61,474 nt of DNA. Source: Oscillospiraceae bacterium (GTDB lineage: Bacteria; Bacillota_A; Clostridia; Oscillospirales; Oscillospiraceae). Each line of letters begins with the position of its first letter. Within the stretch, counting starts at the first letter, position 1. The DNA lies in assembly GCA_017408725.1 (NCBI GenBank), contig JAFQUA010000041.1:1-61474 (forward strand). The letters run 5' to 3'. Shown here in pieces: positions 42,984-52,335 of the stretch. The translations under genes and the position numbers were made by a program. The notes beneath the pieces were generated by a model, which saw nothing but the letters and a program-made list of their open reading frames with translations, did no database searches and was not told the DNA's origin.

Positions 42984-43012
42984 TTGACACATTCCTTTTT
43001 CTGGTATAAAAT
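42984..43012 (+). promoter_or_regulatory. Promoter of the kinase gene at 43087
   Basis: Perfect TTGACA and TAAAAT with 17-base spacing (or TATAAA with 15). The 249-base gap back to ybaK otherwise holds only AT-rich DNA. Confidence 0.75.
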
Positions 43013-43086
43013 ACAATAAAGCGCAAGGTTGTGATGTCCTGCGCTTATTATTCTGTGTTTGATTTTTGCTATATTGAGGCGATTAT

Positions 43087-44190
43087 ATGGATATTAATAC
43101 CAAGCTGCAGGAAGTTTGCAGAGGTTTTTGCATAAATGGCACCTACCTTGGCTATGAGACAATTCAGGTAGGTAATGTGAATAAAACTTACCGTGTTTCC
43201 GTACTTACAGAAGAAGGGATCGCTAAACATTTTCTTGTCCAGAATGTAAATACCTATGTTTTTAAGAATCCCATCCAGGTGATGGAAAACATTGATAAGG
43301 TAACGGAACACATTCGAACCAAGCAGCCTGATAAAGTAGGATTGCATTTCCACCATACAGCTGACAGGAAGAACTACATCGTGGATGGTTCAAATTTTTG
43401 GAGAATGACTAACTATATTCCATCCACAACCCATAGCGTTGTGAAAGATCTCGAAATCGTTTGCAATGCCGGTTGTGCGTTCGGGGAATTTCAAATGCAG
43501 CTTTCCGACTTTGACAGCTCACAGCTCCATGAAACTATTTCCGGCTTCCATAATACGAAACAGCGTTATGAAAAACTGTCACAAACTGTTTTTGAAGATC
43601 CCTGCGGTAAGGTTTCAGAAGTTCGTGAGGAATTGGACTATTTATTCTCTGTTCGTGATCTTGCCTGTAGGTTAACGGATATGCAGGAGCGGGGTGAACT
43701 GCCTTTGCGCGTTACCCATAATGACACCAAGATCAACAATGTCCTATTTGACAAAGACACCCACGTGGCTTTGGTTGTTATTGATCTGGATACGGTTATG
43801 CCCGGACTGGTGGGACATGATTTTGGCGATGCCATTCGTTTTGCAGCCAATTTCACGGAAGAAGATTGTCTAGAATATGAGCGTGTCGGCATTAACATGG
43901 AGGTTTTCCGTGCATTTACAGAGGGATTTTTAAGGAAAACTGCTCACATGTTGACGAAAAAGGAAATCGACACGCTTGCATTGAGCTGCTTTGTTTTGAC
44001 AGTTGAGCTTGCGGTGCGTTTTCTGGATGACTACATACAGGGAAGCCCCTATTTTAAGATCAACTATCCGGAACACAATCTCGTACGCACGAGGTGTCAG
44101 ATCGCGTTGGCTAAAGATATGTTTATAAATATGGAGCAGATGAATGCATGCGTGCACAACTGTGTGACCAATGCAGGTTTGGAAGAATGA
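43087..44190 (+). CDS. N-acetylhexosamine-1-kinase-like phosphotransferase (APH fold)
   Basis: 367 residues. The aminoglycoside-phosphotransferase fold shows the catalytic loop RVTHNDTKINNVLFD and the metal-binding VIDLDTVMPGLVGHDFGDAIR. The opening GYETIQVGNVNKTYRV forms the nucleotide-binding part. This arrangement is typical of NahK-type kinases that phosphorylate N-acetylhexosamines at C1 in mucin and milk-oligosaccharide use. No lacto-N-biose phosphorylase or transporter is adjacent, so the sugar is inferred. The gene is monocistronic with its own promoter and terminator. Confidence 0.8.
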   Translation: MDINTKLQEVCRGFCINGTYLGYETIQVGNVNKTYRVSVLTEEGIAKHFLVQNVNTYVFKNPIQVMENIDKVTEHIRTKQPDKVGLHFHHTADRKNYIVDGSNFWRMTNYIPSTTHSVVKDLEIVCNAGCAFGEFQMQLSDFDSSQLHETISGFHNTKQRYEKLSQTVFEDPCGKVSEVREELDYLFSVRDLACRLTDMQERGELPLRVTHNDTKINNVLFDKDTHVALVVIDLDTVMPGLVGHDFGDAIRFAANFTEEDCLEYERVGINMEVFRAFTEGFLRKTAHMLTKKEIDTLALSCFVLTVELAVRFLDDYIQGSPYFKINYPEHNLVRTRCQIALAKDMFINMEQMNACVHNCVTNAGLEE

Positions 44191-44200
44191 AATTAACTGG

Positions 44201-44235
44201 GCAGGTATTTGCATTGGCAGATACCTGCTTTCTTT
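44201..44235 (+). terminator. Terminator after the kinase gene
   Basis: Arms GCAGGTAT-TTGC/GCAG-ATACCTGC with a T-rich tail. Confidence 0.8.
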
Positions 44236-44301
44236 ATCATTTTTGAATAGTTTATAGAGAAATGCGGTTATCCTATGTAAAAAACCACAGGAGGACCTAA
44301 T

Positions 44302-45003
44302 ATGGAAAACAACAAAAATCCGGACATGAAGGAACAGGAGCGGCAGCAAGTTGTTGAGCTTGGTTCTGATATCACGAAAAGCGAGAAAGGAAACATCTAT
44401 ACCTTGACCATCATCGGTCAGGTTGAGGGACATCAGGTTCTTCCGGAAACCTGCAAGACTACGAAATATGAGCATGTACTTCCGCTTTTGGCCGGAATCG
44501 AGGAAAGCGATGAGATTGACGGTCTGCTTTTGCTTTTAAATACAGTCGGCGGTGATATTGAGGCGGGTCTTGCTATTGCGGAAATGATTGCCGGAATGAA
44601 GAAGCCAACAGTATCTTTGGTTCTGGGCGGAGGTCATTCCATTGGTATCCCTCTTGCAGTTTGTACCAAACGCTCTTTCATTACACCCACCGCTAGCATG
44701 ACAGTGCACCCTGTACGGATGACCGGACTTGTAGTCGGCGCACCCCAGACTTTCCGTTATTTTCAGCGGATTCAGGAGCAGATTGCAGAGTTTGTCACAT
44801 CCAACTCTAAGATTTCAAAAAGCGACTTTGAGCACTATATGATGGCCACCGGAGAAATGGCTACGGATGTTGGCACGATCCTTTATGGCAAAGAGGCGGT
44901 GGCTTCCGGACTGATCGATAAGCTTGGCGGATTGAATGACGCGCTGTCAGCACTGCATAAAATGATCGATAAGAATAAAAAGAACTGCCAAACGGACAGA
45001 TAA
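44302..45003 (+). CDS. tepA: ClpP-like serine protease TepA (translocation-enhancing protein)
   Basis: 233 residues. A ClpP fold with nucleophile Ser in GGGHSIGIPLAV and His in MTVHPVRMTG; GGDIEAGLAIAE forms the oxyanion side. The first 20 residues are charged and no signal peptide is seen, so it is cytosolic. TepA has been linked to protein export and to spore signal-peptide turnover in Bacillus, where it also lies just upstream of spoIIIE, as here. Confidence 0.88.
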   Translation: MENNKNPDMKEQERQQVVELGSDITKSEKGNIYTLTIIGQVEGHQVLPETCKTTKYEHVLPLLAGIEESDEIDGLLLLLNTVGGDIEAGLAIAEMIAGMKKPTVSLVLGGGHSIGIPLAVCTKRSFITPTASMTVHPVRMTGLVVGAPQTFRYFQRIQEQIAEFVTSNSKISKSDFEHYMMATGEMATDVGTILYGKEAVASGLIDKLGGLNDALSALHKMIDKNKKNCQTDR

Positions 45004-45086
45004 TGATATTTTTTTAAAAGTGGGGTGGAAATCTAAGGAGAAATATGTTATCATAAGGTGTAAACTTATGCAAAGGAGGGATAGGC

Positions 45087-45920
45087 TTGGAATGGAACTG
45101 GATTCATAGCCTTGTATTTGGTTTTCTTTCCGGTTTTGCGGAATTCCTGCCCGTCTCTGCCGATGCGCACCAACATTTGTTTTCTTGCATGACCGGTGCG
45201 GGCGGTGAATTACTCGGCTTTCGTTTGATCTGTCACATTTGTGGGCTTGCAGTACTCATCTTTAGCTGCAGATCCCAGTTGAGACGGCTGTCCCGGGAAC
45301 GTAAGATCGCCTCTGTACCTGCAAAGCGGCGAAGACGTCAGCCGGATAAGCTCGCATTAATGGATATTAAGGTGCTAAAAACTGCTTCAATTCCGATGCT
45401 GTTGGCCTTTATCCTGTTTACGAAAACACAGCAGCTGAATCAAAAGCTTTGGGTATTGGCACTTCTCTGGGCTGTTAATGGTCTGATTCTGTTTTTACCG
45501 CAGTTTTTCCGGAGTGGCAACAAAAGCTCCCAAGGGATATCTGCATTGGATTCCTTGCTGATTGGACTTGGAGGAGCACTTGGTGTCGTTCCGGGTATTT
45601 CGAGAATGGGTGCATTGATCAGCTGCGGCAGGATTCGCGGTGGTGATGGTCGCTATACAGCGGATATTGCGCTTCTGCTGTGTATTCCCGTGTTGGTTAT
45701 CCTGATCGGCTTTGATATTTATGCCATATACCTTGTAGAGTCAGTTATGTCTTTTGGCTTGCTGGTTTACTACTTTCTTGCGGCGGCGGCTTCCTGCGCC
45801 GGAGCGTATTTCGGTATATTGCTTCTGCGTTTTCTGGCGGTCAAAACCGGTTTTTCCGGTTTTGCATACTACTGCTGGGGTACTGCGCTGCTTACATTTG
45901 CGCTATACTTGACAATTTAA
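45087..45920 (+). CDS. uppP: Undecaprenyl-diphosphate phosphatase family protein, divergent
   Basis: 277 residues from a TTG at 45087 with GGAGGG 6 bases upstream; no in-frame ATG is near. Seven or eight membrane segments. The first active-site motif reads GFAEFLPVSADAHQHLF, where standard UppP has Glu then SSTGH; the second reads PGISRMGALIS against PGTSRSG. The Glu, one Ser, the His and the Arg remain, so it may still recycle undecaprenyl pyrophosphate, but it is a divergent member. It lies between tepA and ftsK, 14 bases from the latter. Confidence 0.8.
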   Translation: MEWNWIHSLVFGFLSGFAEFLPVSADAHQHLFSCMTGAGGELLGFRLICHICGLAVLIFSCRSQLRRLSRERKIASVPAKRRRRQPDKLALMDIKVLKTASIPMLLAFILFTKTQQLNQKLWVLALLWAVNGLILFLPQFFRSGNKSSQGISALDSLLIGLGGALGVVPGISRMGALISCGRIRGGDGRYTADIALLLCIPVLVILIGFDIYAIYLVESVMSFGLLVYYFLAAAASCAGAYFGILLLRFLAVKTGFSGFAYYCWGTALLTFALYLTI

Positions 45921-45934
45921 GAGGAGGGATCCCT

Positions 45935-48619
45935 ATGGCGGAACAAAAGCCTAAGTCTCAGGCAGAAAAGGCTGCTTTGGCGAAAAAGAACAAGGCATCT
46001 GCTTCTAAGTCTGCGCAAAATTCGAGAATTAAAAAGGGGAATGAAAAGAAGCAGGAGGACAAGATCCTGATTCCTTTCCGTCTCGTCACATCCTTGATCT
46101 GTCTGGCACTTTTTGTGCTCTTTCTGGTGATCTTTCTTCAACCGGATGGGGCACTGGTAAAGCTGTTTCAGGAATTTGTGCTTGGTTTGATCGGTTGGAC
46201 AAGCTTCTATGTTGCCATACCAGCATTGCTGTACTTATTTACCATTCAGGCATTTAGCGGCAAACGGCCCATTTTGCTGCGTAGCGTTTGTTTGATCAGC
46301 TTTGTGCTGATTTGCGGTCTTATTTCCCAGCTGGGAATGGATACGGCACAGCTGCCCGCCGGCTTTTCAGTGCTAGTATCTCTGTTCCAAGGCGGTGCGG
46401 ATGGGACCACAGCCGGCTTGCTGTGCGGAGGTATCGCATTGCTGCTGCAGTGGCTTTGCGGAAAGGTAATTTCGTATATCATTTTGGTCTTTGCCGCGAT
46501 TTTTACACTTTTGGCATCTTTCCAGATCACGATCCCCAGCATCATCCGTGCGGTTCAAAATCGTCCCAGAGCAGATTGGGAAGATGAGGTGGAGGAGGTT
46601 CCGGAGCCTGCGGCGGTTGTTGTTAACCATCTTGCGAACAAGCGCATTGAATATGTGGAAAATAAACGCCGCCTGAAAGAGGAGCGGGAGCAATTTGAAC
46701 TTCTTGAAGAAGAGGAAGAAGCGGATACGAAGCCTGTTCCAAAGCATAAGACCCGCCGTAAGGAAAATGACTTCATGTTTCAAATTGAGGCAGATGTGGA
46801 AAAGCCCGTAGCTGCGGCGAAGAACGCGGTTGCAGATGATGCGGACGTGGATCTGATTCTGAGCCCCAAGCCTGCGGCAAAGCCCGTAAATACCATTGAT
46901 GTTGAGCCGGTTCAGCCGGAAATGCTTCTGTTTGAAAAAGAAGAGGTTGTGGCGCCTGCTATTGAAAGTAAGCCTGCTGCTGAGCCAGTCCCCCAGATGA
47001 AGCAGCCAAAGGTGACAGCCAGAGATGCTGAAGAATCCGCCGCCCAGGTGGCAGCAGAGATTGCGCAAGCGGAAGCAACCGAACGCGTGGAGTACTGTTT
47101 CCCTCCCATTGATCTTCTTAAGAGCTCTCCTTACGGCGCTCAGGATGGCACAATGGAAATGCGGGAGAATACCCGTCGCCTCAATGAAACGCTTGCAAGC
47201 TTTAAGATCGAGGCGCACATAATCAATGTGACCCGAGGACCCAGTGTTACTCGCTACGAAGTGGAGCTTGATAAGGGTGTCCGATTGAATAAATTGACCA
47301 CCTGCGCAGATGACATTGCGTTGAGCCTGGGTGCTTCTGGTGTTCGTATTGCCGCGGTTCCCGGTAAGATCTCGGTGGTAGGTATTGAGGTGCCGAACCG
47401 TGCGGTAACAACGGTTTCCCTGCGGGAAGTTATCGACTCCAATGAGTTCAACAAAGCCAAGTCCAAATCTTCCTTTGCGGTCGGTAAGGATATCGGCGGC
47501 AGCTGTATTGTGGGAAATATCGCAAAGCTGCCTCATATGCTGATTGCGGGTACAACCGGTTCCGGTAAGTCTGTGTGCATGAATTCTATCATCATCAGCT
47601 TGCTGTACAAGGCAAGTCCTGAGGATGTTAAGCTGATCATGGTTGACCCGAAGATGGTGGAACTGGGAATTTATAACGGAATTCCTCATCTGTTGATCCC
47701 TGTTGTTACCGATCCTAAAAAGGCAGCCGGTTCTTTGCAGTGGGCGGTTACGGAAATGATGCGCCGCTATAAGGCGATGTCTGATGCCGGTGTGCGCGAC
47801 CTTGAGTCTTATAACAGCATCGTGGAAGCAGAGCAGGAAGGCACCAAGCTTCCCCAAGTGGTCGTTATTATTGACGAGCTGGCGGACTTGATGCTGGTTG
47901 CCGCAAAGGAAGTGGAAGAATCGATCTGCCGCATTGCCCAGATGGGCCGTGCCGCGGGCATTCACTTGATTATCGCGACCCAGAGACCCTCTGCGGATGT
48001 TATTACGGGCCTTATGAAAGCAAATATTCCTTCGCGTATAGCCTTTGCTGTCGCATCTGCTATGGAATCCCGGATTATACTGGATACACAGGGAGCGGAA
48101 AAACTTGTTGGCAAGGGTGACATGCTCTATGCACCTATCGGTAACGGAAAACCCCTGCGTGTTCAGGGCTGCTTCGTAAGTGATCCGGAGGTCGAGGCGG
48201 TTGCCTCTTATGTAAAAGAGAACTACAATACATCTTATGACCAGCAGGTTCTGGAGGAAATCGAAAAGAAGGCAGCACAGACGGGTAACAGCAAGCCTTC
48301 CGTGTCCGAACCGGAGCCGAATGCCGAAGAACTGGACGGGGATGAGATGCTGCCGGCTGCGGTGGATGTGATCCTGGAAACCGGTCAGGCGTCTGTTTCC
48401 ATGCTCCAGCGCCGGTTGAAGCTGGGATATGCCCGCGCGGCCAGAATCGTGGATGAAATGGAGGAGAAGGGGATCGTTGGTCCTTTCCAGGGCAGTAAAC
48501 CCAGAGCCATTTTGATCACAAAGGAAAAGTGGCAGGCAATGCGTGGAGGACAGTCCGAACAGATGGAATTTGATGATCTGAACTGTGAAGATGAAGCGGT
48601 CCCCGATGAGCTGTTTTGA
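45935..48619 (+). CDS. ftsK: DNA translocase FtsK/SpoIIIE
   Basis: 894 residues. A basic N-terminus precedes about four membrane segments (45-215). A charged Pro/Ala linker follows to about 385. The motor (about 400-770) has Walker A GTTGSGKSVCMN (Gly539-Ser547) and Walker B VVIIDELADLM. The C-terminal gamma winged helix (about 805-870, LQRRLKLGYARAARIVDEM) reads DNA polarity sequences. It pumps chromosomes through the division or sporulation septum. The name spoIIIE would be used if it is the sporulation form; only one copy is visible here. Confidence 0.95.
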   Translation: MAEQKPKSQAEKAALAKKNKASASKSAQNSRIKKGNEKKQEDKILIPFRLVTSLICLALFVLFLVIFLQPDGALVKLFQEFVLGLIGWTSFYVAIPALLYLFTIQAFSGKRPILLRSVCLISFVLICGLISQLGMDTAQLPAGFSVLVSLFQGGADGTTAGLLCGGIALLLQWLCGKVISYIILVFAAIFTLLASFQITIPSIIRAVQNRPRADWEDEVEEVPEPAAVVVNHLANKRIEYVENKRRLKEEREQFELLEEEEEADTKPVPKHKTRRKENDFMFQIEADVEKPVAAAKNAVADDADVDLILSPKPAAKPVNTIDVEPVQPEMLLFEKEEVVAPAIESKPAAEPVPQMKQPKVTARDAEESAAQVAAEIAQAEATERVEYCFPPIDLLKSSPYGAQDGTMEMRENTRRLNETLASFKIEAHIINVTRGPSVTRYEVELDKGVRLNKLTTCADDIALSLGASGVRIAAVPGKISVVGIEVPNRAVTTVSLREVIDSNEFNKAKSKSSFAVGKDIGGSCIVGNIAKLPHMLIAGTTGSGKSVCMNSIIISLLYKASPEDVKLIMVDPKMVELGIYNGIPHLLIPVVTDPKKAAGSLQWAVTEMMRRYKAMSDAGVRDLESYNSIVEAEQEGTKLPQVVVIIDELADLMLVAAKEVEESICRIAQMGRAAGIHLIIATQRPSADVITGLMKANIPSRIAFAVASAMESRIILDTQGAEKLVGKGDMLYAPIGNGKPLRVQGCFVSDPEVEAVASYVKENYNTSYDQQVLEEIEKKAAQTGNSKPSVSEPEPNAEELDGDEMLPAAVDVILETGQASVSMLQRRLKLGYARAARIVDEMEEKGIVGPFQGSKPRAILITKEKWQAMRGGQSEQMEFDDLNCEDEAVPDELF

Positions 48620-48696
48620 TCTGTAACGGGTAACCGTTGTAGATAAATATTTTGCATCGCATCCGGATCGCCGGAGCGACAGCAAGGAGGTAAATC

Positions 48697-49266
48697 ATGA
48701 ATAATAAAACAAAAAACATGGTAGGCATTGGCTTGTTTACCGCTATTGTCGTGGTACTGCAGTTTCTGGGCGGCGGTATCAAATTCGGCACTTTGTTCTC
48801 CATTTCACTGGTTCTTGTTCCCATTGTCGTGGGAGCGGCAGTGTATGGTTGGAAAGCCGGTGGATGGTTGGGCTTTGCTTTTGGCGCGGCAGTTCTGTTT
48901 TCCGGTGACGCTGCAGCCTTTTTGGCAATTGATCCCCTGGCAACGGTTGGAGTCGTACTTATGAAAGGTGTCATTTGCGGTGTAACCGCAGGTATTCTGT
49001 ATAAGTTCCTTGGGAAGATCAACAAAACCGTTGGTGTGTTTGCTGCAGCGATTATTTGCCCCATTGCCAATACCGGTGTGTTCTTGATTGGCTGCTGGCT
49101 GTTCTTTCTTGAAACTGTTGCACAATGGGGAGCAGAACTGGGCTTTGAGAATGTTGCTGAGTATATGTTCCTTGGACTGGCGGGAACCAACTTTTTGATC
49201 GAGCTTGCGGTCAATATTGTGCTTGCACCGGTCATTGTTCGCTTAATTAAAATTAAAGTAAACTAA
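48697..49266 (+). CDS. ECF transporter S component, substrate unknown
   Basis: 189 residues, about six hydrophobic segments with an Ala/Gly-rich N-terminal helix 1 (GIGLFTAIVVVLQFLGGGIKFG), typical of ECF S-components that capture a vitamin or metal and dock to a shared EcfAAT module. No ECF ATPase is nearby, so it is a group II type. The 77-base leader from ftsK shows no riboswitch that I recognise. The AAGGAGG is 7 bases upstream. Confidence 0.8.
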   Translation: MNNKTKNMVGIGLFTAIVVVLQFLGGGIKFGTLFSISLVLVPIVVGAAVYGWKAGGWLGFAFGAAVLFSGDAAAFLAIDPLATVGVVLMKGVICGVTAGILYKFLGKINKTVGVFAAAIICPIANTGVFLIGCWLFFLETVAQWGAELGFENVAEYMFLGLAGTNFLIELAVNIVLAPVIVRLIKIKVN

Positions 49267-49276
49267 TTCACACCGC

Positions 49277-49305
49277 ACCGGCAGCCTTTTGGCTGCCGGT
49301 TTTTT
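49277..49305 (+). terminator. Terminator before the spoIIIA operon
   Basis: Ten-base perfect arms ACCGGCAGCC/GGCTGCCGGT, TTTT loop and T-run. Confidence 0.93.
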
Positions 49306-49362
49306 GCGCCGGTCGGTATTAATTTTCTGACCGGCGCATAGTCTTTTGCAGGAGTGATGCAA

Positions 49363-50196
49363 ATGAAATGTGCTTGGAAAGAATTACTGGGAATTCTGCC
49401 GTCGCACATACGGTATGAAGTGGACAAACCCGGAGGGGAATACTTACAGGAGATCCGACTCCGGTTGGACAGGCCAGTGGAATTGGTTCTACAAACGGGA
49501 TGTATATGGCTCAAAAGCACAGTAACCCAGGCTGATTTAAATTTTGTGGTAAACACGGCCAGTAAATATTCTCCATGGGCAGCCAGTACCATACGTTACG
49601 GCTATATTACAGCGGCGGGGGGCCACAGGATCGGTTTGTGCGGGGAATGTGTAGTACAAGACGGGGGTATGACAGGAATACGAAATGTGACATCACTGTG
49701 CATCCGTGTTGCACGAGATATTGTTGGAATCGCACCACAGCTTAAACCGGAGCATGGTTCATTGTTGATCATTGGTCCGCCCGGAAGCGGAAAAACGACA
49801 ATGCTGCGGGATATTGTGCGGCAGCTTTCGGAGAAAGAGGCTGTAGCATTGGTGGACGAGCGTGGGGAAGTATTTCCTTTGGGCTGCGGATTTTCAAACG
49901 GTCAAAAATTGGATGTTCTGACAAATTGCTCAAAAAAGCATGGGATCACGATGGCATTGCGCGTTATGGGTCCTGCATACATTGCAGTCGATGAGATTAC
50001 TGCCCAAGAGGACTGCGATGCACTTGTCCAGGCCGGGTGGTGCGGTGTAAAGCTGATTGCTACGGCGCATGCTGCGGACAAGTATGATCTTGTGAGCAGG
50101 CCTGTATATGCACCACTTGTACAAAGTAGCATTTTTGATTCTCTGATTTTGCTGAAACCGGATAAATCCTGGAAAATGGAAAGGATGAGATTATGA
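49363..50196 (+). CDS. spoIIIAA: Stage III sporulation protein AA
   Basis: 277 residues from the ATG at 49363 (GGAG 8 bases upstream; GTG 49354 and ATG 49357 are too close). AAA/secretion-ATPase-like with Walker A GPPGSGKTTMLRD and ALVDERGE. It is thought to power the SpoIIIA-SpoIIQ channel between mother cell and forespore. First gene of a complete eight-gene operon. Confidence 0.95.
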   Translation: MKCAWKELLGILPSHIRYEVDKPGGEYLQEIRLRLDRPVELVLQTGCIWLKSTVTQADLNFVVNTASKYSPWAASTIRYGYITAAGGHRIGLCGECVVQDGGMTGIRNVTSLCIRVARDIVGIAPQLKPEHGSLLIIGPPGSGKTTMLRDIVRQLSEKEAVALVDERGEVFPLGCGFSNGQKLDVLTNCSKKHGITMALRVMGPAYIAVDEITAQEDCDALVQAGWCGVKLIATAHAADKYDLVSRPVYAPLVQSSIFDSLILLKPDKSWKMERMRL

Positions 50197-50705
50197 ATTA
50201 TAAATGGATCGGAGCGATTTTGATTATTACAGGCAGCGGAGGATTTGGCTTTTTGATGGCATGGAATTATAAGCGGGAACTTGAGTCTCTTCGTCAGCTT
50301 GTAAAAGCTTTGGAATACATGGAATCGGATCTGGAATACAGATTAACCACACTGTCAGTGCTTTCTAAAAAGACGGCAGAGATATTGACCGGAAGTATGC
50401 AGAGGCTATTTTTTAATTTTGCAAAGGAATTGGACGGTCAGATGGCGCCGGATGCGGCATACTGCATGACGGTTGCGCTAAACAACACACCGGAACTTCC
50501 CAAAAAGACGGTGGAGTATTTAAGGGCACTGGGTCAAAATCTGGGTGTGTTTGACCTTCAAGGGCAATTGCGTGGATTGGAATCTGTTCGCAGTAACTGT
50601 ATGTTAGCGGTAACGCAGATGGAACAGCAGCGACCGCAGCGCGTTAGAAGCTATGAAACATTGGGTTTATGCGCCGGTGCGGCACTGGCGATTTTACTTA
50701 TTTGA
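50193..50705 (+). CDS. spoIIIAB: Stage III sporulation protein AB
   Basis: 170 residues: N-terminal membrane helix (about 6-25), a long helical domain with the LVKALEYMESDLEYRLTTL segment, and a C-terminal membrane helix. Resembles the GspF/T2SS platform helical fold, as known for SpoIIIAB. Overlaps spoIIIAA by 4 bases. Confidence 0.92.
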   Translation: MNYKWIGAILIITGSGGFGFLMAWNYKRELESLRQLVKALEYMESDLEYRLTTLSVLSKKTAEILTGSMQRLFFNFAKELDGQMAPDAAYCMTVALNNTPELPKKTVEYLRALGQNLGVFDLQGQLRGLESVRSNCMLAVTQMEQQRPQRVRSYETLGLCAGAALAILLI

Positions 50706-50708
50706 CAT

Positions 50709-50903
50709 ATGGATATTGACCTTATATTTAAGATTGCTGCAATCGGCATCATCGTTTCTATTTTGAATCAGGTGTTGTCCCGCTCCGGACGAGAGGAACA
50801 GGCAACGATGACAACACTGGCTGGACTTGTGGTTGTATTAATGTTGATTGCGCAAAAAATTGCTGACCTGTTTGATCTGGTCAAAACACTATTTCATTTC
50901 TGA
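50709..50903 (+). CDS. spoIIIAC: Stage III sporulation protein AC
   Basis: 64 residues with two membrane helices and the conserved ILNQVLSRSGREEQA loop. It belongs to the membrane platform of the forespore channel. The last base of its stop is the first of the spoIIIAD start. Confidence 0.94.
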   Translation: MDIDLIFKIAAIGIIVSILNQVLSRSGREEQATMTTLAGLVVVLMLIAQKIADLFDLVKTLFHF

Positions 50904-51298
50904 TGGACCAGTTTGTTCGTATTGCGGCAGGTGTATTATTGACAGTTCTTTTAACTGTACTGCTGAATAAGCAGGGGAAAGATATGGCTTTACTTTTGAC
51001 GGCAGCGGTTTGCTGTATGGTGATAACCGTTGTAATTACATATCTGGAACCGGTATTGGACTTTGTTAAGGAACTGCAAACTCTCGGTTCATTAGACTCT
51101 GATATGGTACGGATCCTTTTAAAAGCAGTTGGCGTCAGTCTTGTCGCAGAAATTGCCGCACTGATCTGCGCAGACTGCGGTAACAGTGCACTTGGAAAAG
51201 CGGTTCATATTCTGGCAATCGCGGTAGTATTGTGGCTCTCTCTACCGCTTTTGCGGGCTTTGATGGACATGATTCAAAAGATGTTGGGGGAAGTATGA
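50903..51298 (+). CDS. spoIIIAD: Stage III sporulation protein AD
   Basis: 131 residues, four membrane helices, with VLLNKQGKDMALLLTAAVCCMV. Homologous to AC-type platform proteins. Overlaps both neighbours. Confidence 0.93.
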   Translation: MDQFVRIAAGVLLTVLLTVLLNKQGKDMALLLTAAVCCMVITVVITYLEPVLDFVKELQTLGSLDSDMVRILLKAVGVSLVAEIAALICADCGNSALGKAVHILAIAVVLWLSLPLLRALMDMIQKMLGEV

Positions 51299-52335
51299 GA
51301 AAACTGGTCATGATTGCGCTGTTTATCAGTATCCTTGTGATTCCCGTTCGTGCCTTGGATTACACAGCTCCGGAGGTGCCTGGATCCGCGAAAGAACTGA
51401 TGCCTGCACAGATCGAAACCTTCGGACAGGGACTTTGGAAGGTCGTCTCAAGTGCGATAGGTAAATTGCAGCCAAGTATTGCAAATGCCTGCAGGACATG
51501 CGTTTCTCTGATTGCAGTGGTTCTTCTTGTGTCGGTTGTTCAAGGAATCTCCGAAAAGAATAAAGGGGTTTTGGAACTTGTAGCTACATTGGGGATAGCC
51601 GGGATTTTGCTATATCAAACAGGAAGCCTTATTCAGTTAAGCTCGCAGACAGTGACAGAGCTAAGCGAGTATGGGAAACTGCTGCTGCCCGTTATGACCG
51701 CGGCACTGGCTGCACAAGGAGGAGCAACGACATCAGCGGCTCTCTATGGTGGAACAGCCGCATTTAACGCATTGTTGTGCAGTGCCGTTTCAGGGCTTCT
51801 GGTGCCGATGTGCTATGGGTATTTGATTCTTGCGGTTGCAACCGGGGCGATCGGCAATGAACTGCTGCAAAAGCTTAGGGACCTTGTAAAATGGCTTGTA
51901 ATATGGTTTTTAAAGATCATACTGTATGCATTTACGGGCTACATGGGAATCACCGGAGTGGTCAGCGGGACAACAGACGCGGCTGCCTTGAAGGTAACAA
52001 AAATGGCCATATCCGGTATGGTTCCCGTAGTTGGCGGCCTTATGGCGGATGCATCGGAATCGGTGTTGATCAGTGCGGGTGTCCTTAAAAATGCAGCGGG
52101 AATTTACGGCATAATCGCTTTGATTGCTGTTTGGATCGCACCTTTTCTGGAGATTGGCGTACAGTATCTTCTTCTGAAGGGAACGGGTGCCTTGTGCGTG
52201 GCCTTTGGCAGTAAACAGCCTGCTGATCTGATCCGTGATTTTTCAGGCGCCATGGGGCTGCTGCTGGCTATGACGGGCGCGGTATGTATCTTACTGCTAA
52301 TCAGCACGGTTTGCTTTATGAAGGGGGTGGGGTAG
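51295..52335 (+). CDS. spoIIIAE: Stage III sporulation protein AE
   Basis: 346 residues from the ATG at 51295 inside the spoIIIAD stop region. It begins with a signal peptide (cut probably after VRA near residue 20), then a short outside domain and about seven membrane helices. The GGTAAFNALLCSAVSGLLVP region is typical. SpoIIIAE is the largest membrane part of the channel. Confidence 0.94.
   Translation: MRKLVMIALFISILVIPVRALDYTAPEVPGSAKELMPAQIETFGQGLWKVVSSAIGKLQPSIANACRTCVSLIAVVLLVSVVQGISEKNKGVLELVATLGIAGILLYQTGSLIQLSSQTVTELSEYGKLLLPVMTAALAAQGGATTSAALYGGTAAFNALLCSAVSGLLVPMCYGYLILAVATGAIGNELLQKLRDLVKWLVIWFLKIILYAFTGYMGITGVVSGTTDAAALKVTKMAISGMVPVVGGLMADASESVLISAGVLKNAAGIYGIIALIAVWIAPFLEIGVQYLLLKGTGALCVAFGSKQPADLIRDFSGAMGLLLAMTGAVCILLLISTVCFMKGVG

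Noticed and set aside
46373..48685. 770-codon reverse-strand frame over ftsK/spoIIIE
   Set aside because: No motif, no ribosome site, and antisense to the Walker motifs of a certain gene.
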